A stretch of DNA of 5,874 nt. Source: Acidobacteriota bacterium (GTDB lineage Bacteria > Acidobacteriota > Terriglobia > Terriglobales > Acidobacteriaceae). Of the stretch, positions 1 through 5,874 are shown one piece after another. Location: NCBI GenBank assembly GCA_021802085.1, contig JAKAAZ010000217.1, forward strand, positions 1 to 5,874. Reading direction: 5' to 3'. Position numbers and translations under genes: made by a program. Position 1 is the first letter of the stretch. Each line of letters starts with the position of its first letter. The notes under the pieces were generated by a model, which worked only from the letters and a program-made list of their open reading frames with translations, was not told the DNA's origin and searched no databases.

Positions 1-162
1 TGGAAAGCGCGCCGTTGGGTGGTGGAACGAACCCATTCCTGGCTCAATCGCTATCGCAAACTGCTGGTCAGCTTTGAAAAATCGGAGGCCAGCTACGTCG
101 CCTTGCTTTCCTTGGCCGCGGCCTTGACCTGCTGGAGACAGACCGCATCTATTTACGGATAA
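1..162 (+). CDS. IS5-family transposase, C-terminal fragment (partial, runs off the left edge)
   Basis: The frame is open from base 1 and ends at TAA 160-162, leaving the last 53 residues. They read WKARRWVVERTHSWLNRYRK at the start, then a region containing FEKSEASY, and end in WRQTASIYG. The RRWVVERTHSW block is the hallmark surrounding the catalytic glutamate (visible residue 9) of the DDE/RNase H-fold transposases of the IS5 family, IS427-like group. These enzymes cut and rejoin the element's ends during transposition. The two catalytic aspartates lie upstream, outside the window. No frameshift or stop is seen in the visible part. It reads towards the csbD-like gene, so transcription leaving the IS could continue into it. 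Confidence 0.9.
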   Translation, partial: WKARRWVVERTHSWLNRYRKLLVSFEKSEASYVALLSLAAALTCWRQTASIYG

Positions 163-170
163 GTTCTTAG
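1..170 (+). mobile_element. 3' end of an IS5-family insertion sequence (left part outside window)
   Basis: The transposase C-terminus ends at 162 and is followed by TAAGTTCTTAG. In this IS group the right terminal inverted repeat usually lies at or just after the transposase stop codon, so the element probably ends near 165-175. The exact end is inferred: the left terminal repeat needed to pair with it is not in the window. Base composition turns markedly AT-rich right after the stop (about 163-230), consistent with an insertion boundary. Whether the element is intact cannot be judged here. Confidence 0.6.
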
Positions 171-357
171 AATAACTGCATGTTTGTTGAACTATTTTTG
201 TCTACAAATGAAAATTGAAAAATCTAATGCTCTTGGTTCCTCGGTTCACCGGCGGGTTCGGAGAGCGTTTGTTGGAAGTAGCCAGCGCGGCTCATTTCTC
301 TCCCTCACGCTTGAGTAGAATGAACGCCAACCGAAACTTTGGCATCCTACGGGTTAC

Positions 358-363
358 AGGAGA
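358..363 (+). promoter_or_regulatory. Ribosome binding site of the CsbD-like gene
   Basis: AGGAGA lies five bases before the ATG at 369. It favours that ATG over the in-frame TTG at 339, which has no comparable site. Confidence 0.7.
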
Positions 364-368
364 ATCGA

Positions 369-695
369 ATGAAGCGCCAAGTCTGGATACCTCTCGCACT
401 CAGCGTAGTCGCAGCCTATCTGATTTTGGATCGTCGCGCGGCCAGGTACGCGGCTGAATATGATGATCTTGAGGCAGCTGCGATTCGAACCGCAGACTGG
501 GGAAGCAGACAACGCATCACCGGAACAGGGAGACGATTGCTGGGCAGGCTGAAGGAAAAGCTGGGCCAATTGACCGGTGACGAAGACCTTGCGGAACGGG
601 GAGTCATGGATCAGATCGCGGGCGCGGCGCAGGATACATCGGGCAGAGCCGCCCATGTCGTCAGCGACGCAATTCACGATCTCAATCGCTATTAA
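369..695 (+). CDS. Small membrane-anchored CsbD-like protein
   Basis: This encodes 108 residues. Residues 5-20 form one hydrophobic segment (VWIPLALSVVAAYLIL) followed by DRR, which looks like a signal anchor with the rest cytoplasmic. Residues about 54-98 are amphipathic and highly charged, with GRLKEKLGQLTGDEDL followed by a GVMDQIAGAAQD segment. This is the pattern of CsbD-like stress proteins (KxKEKxGxLTxDxDL, then a G-x-x-DQ-x-x-G helix). CsbD proteins are small, abundant general-stress proteins of unknown biochemical function. Most are soluble and about 60-70 residues long, so the membrane anchor and linker are an addition. The ATG at 369 is chosen because of the AGGAGA before it; an in-frame TTG at 339 would add ten residues. 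The gene stands alone, about 190 bases before the next. The family call is by motif only, so a stress role is inferred. Confidence 0.72.
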   Translation: MKRQVWIPLALSVVAAYLILDRRAARYAAEYDDLEAAAIRTADWGSRQRITGTGRRLLGRLKEKLGQLTGDEDLAERGVMDQIAGAAQDTSGRAAHVVSDAIHDLNRY

Positions 696-872
696 GATTC
701 ACGTTGGTGGATTCCCCTTAGCCATAGATTGACGCCCGCTCATTCAAACCGTTCACATTGTGGATCGAGTTGTGCCGCATGGGAATGCGGATGGACTCTG
801 TCATCCGGCTGCCACGCGCAACCACCACGATCAGAGTTTGACTCTTTCCCGGCGAAGCAGTCCAGAATGGAG

Positions 873-878
873 AGGGAG
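873..878 (+). promoter_or_regulatory. Ribosome binding site deciding the nucleoside hydrolase start
   Basis: AGGGAG lies nine bases before GTG 888. The alternative ATG at 867 has no purine-rich site upstream (GCAGTCCAGA), so the GTG is preferred. Confidence 0.5.
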
Positions 879-887
879 ATCAAACTT

Positions 888-1898
888 GTGACGACGTTTT
901 TTGCCAAAGTGTATTGCGTAGCGGGCTGGATGGTGCTGCTGATGTTTGTTATGCCGCGCAGCAGCGGATTGGCGCAAGCGACAGGCGCAACTGAGGTCGG
1001 CCCACAAAAAATCATTCTCGACACGGACATCGGCGATGACATTGACGATGCTTTCGCATTGGCGCTCGCGCTCTCCAATGATCGAGTTCAGCTTCTGGGC
1101 GTGACGACAGCATGGGGAGACACGGATCTGCGGGCGCGGCTGGCTGAGCGTTTCCTCACCCGAACGGGTCACGGCGACGTTCCGGTGTCTGCCGGTCCCA
1201 AGACGGAGGCCGGTTCAACGTTCACACAGGCTCGCTGGGCGAAGGCTTTCCCGGAGCCGGCACAAGGCTGGCCCAACGCGATCGACTTTGTCCTCGACGC
1301 AATCCGTCACAACCCAGGACAGATCACACTCATCTCCATCGCCCCGTCGAGCAACGTAGGCGCGCTGATCGACAAGGACCCGGCCACCTTTCGCAAGCTG
1401 AAGAAGGTCGTGATCATGGGCGGGTCCATTCGGCGAGGCTATGGCGATCTTGGTTATCTACCGAATCGTGGCCCGAGCGCGGAATACAACATCAAGATGG
1501 ATGTTCCCGCGGCAAGAAAGCTCTTCGCCTCGGGCGTGCCGCTATACATGATGCCGCTCGACTCCACGCAGTTGAAGCTGGACGAAATCATGCGGGCGAC
1601 TCTGTTTCGTCAGGGCACACCTTCCACCGATGCGTTGGCTCTCCTCTACGAGCAGTGGACGGCTTCCACGCTGAATCCGACGCCGACTTTGTTTGACGCC
1701 ATGGCGGTGGCGGAAGTCATCGACCCAGGTTTGTGCCTCACTCAACCGATGCGCATTGAGATCGACGATCAGGGCTACACGCGCGTGGAGCCGGGCATGC
1801 CCAACGCGAATGTATGCCTGCAATCGGACTCAGACAGGTTCTTCCACTTCTACATTCCTGCAATTCTGGACGGGAACGAATCCGGCGTGAGCAGGTAG
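888..1898 (+). CDS. Exported nucleoside hydrolase, inosine/uridine-preferring family
   Basis: This encodes 336 residues from GTG 888; ATG 867 would give 343. Nucleoside hydrolases cleave the N-glycosidic bond of ribonucleosides, giving ribose and a base, and use a Ca2+ held by an aspartate cluster. The N-terminus has a basic start, a hydrophobic core (about residues 8-22, VYCVAGWMVLLMFVM) and then SGLAQA. This is a signal peptide, so the enzyme probably acts in the periplasm or outside, salvaging nucleosides. DTDIGDDIDD (45-54) is the Asp metal and ribose site, two residues longer than the canonical DxDxGxDD. SIAPSSN stands for the usual GPLTN. VVIMGGSI (174-181) and AEYNIKMD (198-205) carry the conserved Gly and the Glu/Asn ribose ligands. 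At the C-terminal site LFDAMAVAEVIDP (268 on) keeps the metal Asp, but the usual His before it is Phe. The gene seems to be transcribed alone: TTGACG at 729-734 has no convincing -10 partner. Substrate is unknown. Confidence 0.9.
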   Translation: MTTFFAKVYCVAGWMVLLMFVMPRSSGLAQATGATEVGPQKIILDTDIGDDIDDAFALALALSNDRVQLLGVTTAWGDTDLRARLAERFLTRTGHGDVPVSAGPKTEAGSTFTQARWAKAFPEPAQGWPNAIDFVLDAIRHNPGQITLISIAPSSNVGALIDKDPATFRKLKKVVIMGGSIRRGYGDLGYLPNRGPSAEYNIKMDVPAARKLFASGVPLYMMPLDSTQLKLDEIMRATLFRQGTPSTDALALLYEQWTASTLNPTPTLFDAMAVAEVIDPGLCLTQPMRIEIDDQGYTRVEPGMPNANVCLQSDSDRFFHFYIPAILDGNESGVSR

Positions 1899-2068
1899 AT
1901 GCGACTGCGAGAGAATGTGATTGGCATTCTGGCGCAGTTTCTTTCCTTCGTCCGCCTGCAAACCGCATACTCATTTGCTCCGTGGTTCGGACGATCTCAT
2001 GGTGAGCCTTGCTGCAAGGCCAGTTCAGTGGAATGGAAGAGACCCTACGGGCCACGTTGACTGTTTTC

Positions 2069-2093
2069 AAAAAATTGTGTCGACGACATTTTT
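2069..2093. terminator. Possible bidirectional terminator between convergent genes
   Basis: Six A (2069-2074), TTG, the palindromic core TGTCG-A-CGACA (2078-2088), then five T (2089-2093). On either strand this reads A-tract, short GC-containing hairpin, T-tract, the layout of a two-way intrinsic terminator. The core is short (four or five pairs with a one- to three-base loop), so stability is modest unless the A and T tracts also pair. It lies 28 bases after the sirtuin stop and 170 bases after the nucleoside hydrolase stop. On the minus strand, a second five-pair hairpin (CAGGC/GCCTG, 2105-2119) directly follows the sirtuin stop. Confidence 0.4.
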
Positions 2094-2120
2094 GTTCGAT
2101 CTTGCAGGCTTGTCGCCTGT

Positions 2121-2927
2121 TCACAGAACTCGGAATAGGCCGGGCAATTTGTCGCCTGCCTTGCCGAGGATGATTCGGCTGAATGCGACTGCATTCAGGG
2201 GCGCTTCCGGACCGACATAATATGTTCGCGCCGGAGTGCCGGCGCGCATTCTGGCCCAATGGACAAAACTCGCCGCGGGATACACTGCACCGGAGGTACC
2301 GACCACCAACAGGATGGAGCAGCGGTCGATCTCCCGCTGAATGCACGTCATTTCGAGCGGAATTTCGCCGAACCAGACAATGTGGGGGCGCATACGGGCG
2401 CCGCATGCGCAGCGCGGGATTTCTGCGAGGGAATTGTAACTGTTACTGTCCTCTATTATGGGAGCGCCGCAGTTCGCTTCGCAGCGCGACTTGAAAAGCT
2501 CCCCATGCATGTGGACTATGTTGCGTGAACCGCTGCGTTCATGCAGATCGTCCACATTCTGGGAGCAGAGAAACAGGCGGTCGCCGATTTCCTGTTCCAA
2601 CTCCGCCAGTGCATAGTGGGCAGCGTTGGGACAGCTGGCCCGGCATTCTCTCCTGCGCTGAGAATAGAACTGCCAGACGAGTTCAGGGTCCGCCTCCCAG
2701 CCCTCGGGGGTGGCAACCGTCTCCACCCTGTGGCCGGCCCACAGTCCGTCGCTATCGCGGAAGGTTTTTAGTCCGCTTTCGGCGCTGATGCCAGCCCCGG
2801 TGAGAACGACGACTCGATCACTCGGATGGATTTCAATTGCGTCTCGCGGATCTACGCTCGGGTCATGCTTTGTCATGGTTTCTGAGTAGCAAGTGTACGC
2901 CGACCGGTCGGCGACGGGGAGTCGCAT
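2121..2927 (-). CDS. cobB: Class III sirtuin, NAD-dependent protein lysine deacylase (CobB/SIRT5-like)
   Basis: This encodes 268 residues. Sirtuins remove acyl groups from protein lysines, consuming NAD+ and releasing nicotinamide and O-acyl-ADP-ribose in the cytoplasm. The Rossmann NAD site is TGAGISAESGL (43-53) with FRDSDGLW (56-63). SQNVDDLHERSG (122-133) is the TQNIDxLH motif. HMHGEL (139-144) holds the catalytic His141. A zinc site uses Cys149, Cys153, Cys173 and Cys175, and GTSGAVYPAA (210-219) contacts NAD. FYSQRRR (87-93) gives Tyr88 and Arg91. This is the pair that binds acidic acyl groups in CobB and SIRT5, so desuccinylase as well as deacetylase activity is likely. ATG 2927 is 24 bases after the upstream stop, with GGAG 13 bases before it. 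ATG 2876 would give 251 residues, nearer the usual length, but lacks a ribosome site. It is the last gene of the etfA/EMO operon and is convergent with the nucleoside hydrolase gene. Confidence 0.93.
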   Translation of the reverse strand: MRLPVADRSAYTCYSETMTKHDPSVDPRDAIEIHPSDRVVVLTGAGISAESGLKTFRDSDGLWAGHRVETVATPEGWEADPELVWQFYSQRRRECRASCPNAAHYALAELEQEIGDRLFLCSQNVDDLHERSGSRNIVHMHGELFKSRCEANCGAPIIEDSNSYNSLAEIPRCACGARMRPHIVWFGEIPLEMTCIQREIDRCSILLVVGTSGAVYPAASFVHWARMRAGTPARTYYVGPEAPLNAVAFSRIILGKAGDKLPGLFRVL

Positions 2928-2951
2928 GATTGTCCAGATTCTCCACGTGGA

Positions 2952-5258
2952 TTATGGTTTGGCGTCGTTCCTGGGTTTGGGCTGCCACTTGTTGCGCGCG
3001 ACTTTCGACTGGGGCAGATCGTTTGCTGAGGTCTGCGCCGGCTCCACGGCTGCAGGTTCGGCATTTGCCAATGCCTTCGCCGAAAGGACATCGGTCGTCA
3101 GCGGGCCTTCCGCAGATGGGGCAGCGGAATCTGGGACGGGCACGGCTGGTGGAGCATCGCTCACCGCGTTCACTTCCCTACCTAACAGCGGAGGGATCGG
3201 CTGCACTCCCATCTTCTTTTGCACGCTCTCTAGCAGCAACTCGGCCACATCCTTGATGACAATTCCATCGGCATCGCTTTTGCCTGGCGTACTGGTCAAC
3301 ATGTTTTTGCAGAATGGGCAGCCGACGGCCAGTGTCTTCTGGTGGGTAGCGGAGCTGAGCCGCTGTTTCACTTCACGGAAGCGGTTTTCGGAAATTCGCT
3401 CGCTGCCGGTCTCTTCCTCTTTCCAGAATTGCGCGCCGCCGGCACCGCAGCAGAATGAGTTCTCGCGGGAGCGATCCAGCTCCAGCAATTCATCGCCGAG
3501 AACACGCAGGATATTTCTCGGCGCATCATAAATCCCGTTGTGTCGGCCGAGATAGCACGGATCATGGTATGTGATGGTCGCATCTAGGCGGTCGGCATTC
3601 AGCTTGCCTGCAGTCACCAGGAATTCGAGATACTGGGTGTGATGCAGGACTGTATACGATCCGCCCATCTGCTTGTATTCGTGACCAATCGCGTTCATGC
3701 AGTGCGGACAGCTGGCGACAATGAGTTTTGGCTGGACTGCATTCAATGTGGCGACATTCTGACCAGCAAGTTGCCGGTAGAGAAGCTCATTCCCGGCGCG
3801 ACGCGCACTGTCCCCGGTGCAACATTCTTTTTTCCCGAGTACCGCAAAGTTTATGCCCGCATAGCCTAGGAGTTGAACGAACGCGCGCGCGGTCTTTTGC
3901 GCCTGCGGATCGTAACTCGCCGCACATCCGACCCAGTAGAGAACATCGGGCTCTGGATTCTCTTCGATGGTCTTCACGTGCAGGCCCTCGACCCAGTCCA
4001 TCCGCTTCTCGTGGTTGATGCCCCAGGGATTCTTCGACCTCTCCATGCCGCGGAACGCCGTGTGGAGTTGCGCGGGGAATTCACCTTCCATCATCACCTG
4101 ATTGCGACGGATATCGATGATGTCCAGCATCGGCTCATCCTGTACGGGGCATACCTGCACGCAGGCGCCGCACGTGGTGCAGGCCCATGTTGCCTCCGCA
4201 GTGAGGGCGATTTGAAGAAGCGTGTGCGGACTGCTTTGTCCAGAATTGAACCCCGAGCGGCTGGATGCGAGATGGTTCAATTCCATGCGCTTGTTGATTT
4301 CCAGTGCTGCCGGACTGAGCGATTTTCCGGTTGCAGTGGCGGGACACACATCCTGACAGCGATTGCACTGGATACAGGCATAGGCGTCCAGCAGTCGAGG
4401 CCATGTCAGATCCTCCAAACGCTTGGCGCCAATCTGCGGAATGTCGGTAAGGTCATTTTCTGTTTCCAGCTTGATTTCAACCGGCGGCAGGACTCCCGAA
4501 CCCGCGCGCCGCCCAAAAAAGTATTTCGCAGGCGCCATAAGGATGTGGACATGCTTGCTGTACGGGAAGTAGGAGAGGAACAGCAGCACGCTGCCAAGTG
4601 CTCCCCAATAGCCGAAGATGCGCCATGCGTACGCATTCTGCGGCGTGAAGAGATGAGACAGCAGAGTCGCAAAGGGTTGAAATTTGTCCGGCCCTTGCTG
4701 GGCCAGCCGCGCGCCTGCTCCAATGGCCCTGCTTGCCACGTGGAACAGGATGAAGCTGGAGACCAGAAGCGAGTCGAGGCCGATCTTGCCTTGTCTCACA
4801 TCGGGATGCAGCAGTGTGCTCGAATTGAAACGAAAATCACGACGCGCGGGAAGCAGAAATCTGCGAACCACCAGCGCCACGACTCCCAGGATCACGAGCA
4901 TGGTGAGCAGGTCCGCAAGCGAGTTATAGATCGCGCCCGGGGCCGTGCTTGAGGAAATGGAATAGGACGTGTAGCCTGCGATCGCATCTACCAAATTAAC
5001 CAGAATGTAGAATACGAATCCGTAAAAAATACATGCGTGGAATGTACTGACAATTGTTCGCGTCTTAAATGTACGGGTTTGGGTGAGCGCTGTGCGAAGT
5101 GCATACCAGAGTCGCCGCAACACACGATCCGTGCGGTCTTCAGTATCTGGGCGACCACGGCGTATGCTGCGAACGAGACCGTAGAAACCGCGCGCTCCCC
5201 AGGCCGAAGTTACCATCGCGAAGATCAGGAATGCATACTTCTGAGAGAGTGGAAGCAT
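2952..5258 (-). CDS. etfD: Membrane-bound ETF:(mena)quinone oxidoreductase, EMO/EtfD type (heterodisulfide reductase-like Fe-S protein)
   Basis: This encodes 768 residues. Established relatives are EtfD of Mycobacterium tuberculosis and EMO of syntrophic and Geobacter-type bacteria, which take electrons from EtfBA and reduce menaquinone. A NarI/DsrM-like membrane domain covers residues 1-245, with hydrophobic helices near 8-28, 69-94, 114-136, 161-181 and 214-232. His74, His173, His236 and His238 are candidate haem b ligands. Two [4Fe-4S] motifs follow: Cys295, 298, 301, 305 and Cys360, 363, 366, 370, each CxxCxxCxxxCP. Two CCG domains come next. CCG1 is Cys445, Cys479-480 and CPHC 517-520; CCG2 is Cys568, Cys603-604 and CPFC 647-650. 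All key cysteines are present, so the protein looks functional. The last 80 residues are Ala/Pro/Ser-rich, probably disordered, and end in a basic stretch. The start lies 36 bases after the etfA stop without a strong ribosome site, which suggests translational coupling. Automatic pipelines often call this only '(Fe-S)-binding protein'. Confidence 0.92.
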   Translation of the reverse strand: MLPLSQKYAFLIFAMVTSAWGARGFYGLVRSIRRGRPDTEDRTDRVLRRLWYALRTALTQTRTFKTRTIVSTFHACIFYGFVFYILVNLVDAIAGYTSYSISSSTAPGAIYNSLADLLTMLVILGVVALVVRRFLLPARRDFRFNSSTLLHPDVRQGKIGLDSLLVSSFILFHVASRAIGAGARLAQQGPDKFQPFATLLSHLFTPQNAYAWRIFGYWGALGSVLLFLSYFPYSKHVHILMAPAKYFFGRRAGSGVLPPVEIKLETENDLTDIPQIGAKRLEDLTWPRLLDAYACIQCNRCQDVCPATATGKSLSPAALEINKRMELNHLASSRSGFNSGQSSPHTLLQIALTAEATWACTTCGACVQVCPVQDEPMLDIIDIRRNQVMMEGEFPAQLHTAFRGMERSKNPWGINHEKRMDWVEGLHVKTIEENPEPDVLYWVGCAASYDPQAQKTARAFVQLLGYAGINFAVLGKKECCTGDSARRAGNELLYRQLAGQNVATLNAVQPKLIVASCPHCMNAIGHEYKQMGGSYTVLHHTQYLEFLVTAGKLNADRLDATITYHDPCYLGRHNGIYDAPRNILRVLGDELLELDRSRENSFCCGAGGAQFWKEEETGSERISENRFREVKQRLSSATHQKTLAVGCPFCKNMLTSTPGKSDADGIVIKDVAELLLESVQKKMGVQPIPPLLGREVNAVSDAPPAVPVPDSAAPSAEGPLTTDVLSAKALANAEPAAVEPAQTSANDLPQSKVARNKWQPKPRNDAKP

Positions 5259-5294
5259 ACAACATGGCCCCGAAAGCGCGGTTCATGGGTAGGT

Positions 5295-5874
5295 CTATTT
5301 GCGTAATGCTGCGATCATAGCGGGAACGATCTGGTGCACATCGCCGACGATACCGTAGTCCGCCACTTTAAAAATCGGTGCGTCCGCATCTTTATTAATG
5401 GCAACGATGCATTTGCTTTTCCCCATGCCGGAAAGATGCTGCACCGCGCCGGAAATGCCGATGGCAATATAGACTTTCGGCTGCACAGTTTTCCCGGTCT
5501 GGCCGACTTGCTCAGCATACGGCCTCCACCCTGCATCCACAACGGCACGTGTAGCGCCAACGGCAGCGCCAAGCCGGTCGGCCAGCCCCTCGATGAGATT
5601 GCGAAAGCCTTCCGCGCTGCCGACGCCGCGACCGCCCGCGACGACAATCTCCGCCTCCGCCAGCGAAATGCGCGAGATTTTTTCTGCGGATTTGCCCGTG
5701 ATTTGCACCCGGCGAGCAGGCAGCGTCAGGTCGACGTCCAATTGCTGGGCTGCCTGCGTGCCTGGCATGGCTGCCGCAAAAGCTCCCTGCCTGATAGTAA
5801 TGACGGCTACAGGCGCGTGCGTTGTAACTTTCTCTGTAAGTCGCGCCAAGCAGGTATACCGTTCGGCTGCAAGG
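5295..5874 (-). CDS. etfA: Electron transfer flavoprotein subunit alpha, C-terminal part (partial, runs off the right edge)
   Basis: The last 192 residues of an approximately 320-residue protein are present; the frame is open to the edge and ends at TAG 5297-5295. EtfA binds FAD and, with EtfB, shuttles electrons from acyl-CoA dehydrogenases and similar flavoenzymes to the quinone pool. The visible part covers the end of domain I (VITIRQGAF, visible residues 24-32) and the whole FAD domain. FAD-domain motifs are VVAGGRGVGS (77-86), AAVGATRAVVDAG (103-115), QVGQTGKTVQP (122-132), GISGAVQH (139-146) and IVAINKDADAPIF (156-168), ending in VADYGIVGDVHQIVP. These match the flavin-contacting Arg, Thr and His of characterised ETFs; one contact serine is Thr here (ATR instead of ASR). 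It is the first visible gene of the minus-strand operon. etfB is probably just outside the window. Confidence 0.96.
   Translation of the reverse strand, partial: LAAERYTCLARLTEKVTTHAPVAVITIRQGAFAAAMPGTQAAQQLDVDLTLPARRVQITGKSAEKISRISLAEAEIVVAGGRGVGSAEGFRNLIEGLADRLGAAVGATRAVVDAGWRPYAEQVGQTGKTVQPKVYIAIGISGAVQHLSGMGKSKCIVAINKDADAPIFKVADYGIVGDVHQIVPAMIAALRK

Noticed and set aside
198..228. Possible promoter TTGTCT (198-203) with TCTAAT (223-228)
   Set aside because: The -10 matches five of six bases, but the spacer is 19 and the -35 is poor. In an AT-rich patch this is expected by chance.
215..457. 80-codon + frame overlapping the csbD-like gene
   Set aside because: It overlaps the csbD-like start in another frame, has a weak start (TTG) and no ribosome site, and its product is not family-like.
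775..790. Hairpin CCGCAT-GGGA-ATGCGG upstream of the nucleoside hydrolase
   Set aside because: Six perfect pairs but no T-tract, no known operator match and no second copy, so it is not distinguishable from chance.
1912..1930. Hairpin AGAATG/CATTCT just after the nucleoside hydrolase stop
   Set aside because: Six AT-rich pairs with a seven-base loop, followed by a mixed rather than pure T stretch. Too weak to call a terminator.
2179..2198. Perfect eight-base inverted repeat CTGAATGC-GACT-GCATTCAG
   Set aside because: It lies inside the sirtuin coding region, with no T-tract and no repeat elsewhere in the window. Probably chance.
1738..2406. 222-codon minus-strand frame overlapping the nucleoside hydrolase end and the sirtuin gene
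   Set aside because: It shares the sirtuin's strand in another frame, runs through both recognised genes and resembles no family. Coding motifs support the other frames.
4100..4400. Whether the cysteine-rich block is a separate ferredoxin gene
   Set aside because: The frame is continuous from the membrane domain through both [4Fe-4S] motifs to both CCG domains, with no stop or frameshift; it is one fusion protein.
3873..4952. Long 359-codon open frame on the + strand opposite the EMO gene
   Set aside because: It lies wholly inside the minus-strand EMO/EtfD gene, whose cysteine and histidine motifs are intact. The + product shows no recognisable domain, so it is a GC-rich shadow.

Overview
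The window is 5,874 bases of GC-rich bacterial chromosome. It fits an aerobic or respiring soil-type bacterium, possibly Acidobacteriota. That placement rests on protein style and on an etfA to ETF:quinone oxidoreductase to sirtuin arrangement. There is no rRNA or other phylogenetic marker here, so it is a guess.

Layout, left to right. Bases 1-162 are the 3' end of an IS5-family transposase on the + strand, cut by the window edge. Bases 163-368 are AT-rich and carry no gene. Bases 369-695 (+) encode a small CsbD-like protein with an N-terminal membrane anchor. Bases 888-1898 (+) encode an exported nucleoside hydrolase of the inosine/uridine-preferring family, with some atypical active-site positions. 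Bases 1899-2120 separate convergent genes and hold a small A-tract/hairpin/T-tract structure (2069-2093) that could terminate transcription in both directions.

The right-hand 3.75 kb is one minus-strand block, read right to left. It begins with the C-terminal 192 residues of the electron transfer flavoprotein alpha subunit (EtfA, cut by the window edge). Next is a 768-residue membrane iron-sulfur protein of the EMO/EtfD type: NarI-like haem b membrane domain, two [4Fe-4S] motifs and two CCG domains. Last is a class III (CobB/SIRT5-like) NAD-dependent protein deacylase. Gaps of 36 and 24 bases indicate one operon.

How they work together: ETF collects electrons from acyl-CoA dehydrogenases and passes them to EMO/EtfD, which would reduce membrane (mena)quinone. 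This is the ETF:quinone route used in place of the classical ETF-QO flavoprotein. The sirtuin carries the Tyr/Arg pair typical of desuccinylases. It could remove acyl groups placed on lysines by the acyl-CoA thioesters this pathway handles. That co-regulation hypothesis is the most interesting point in the window. I see no CRISPR array, tRNA, rRNA or clearly novel defence system.
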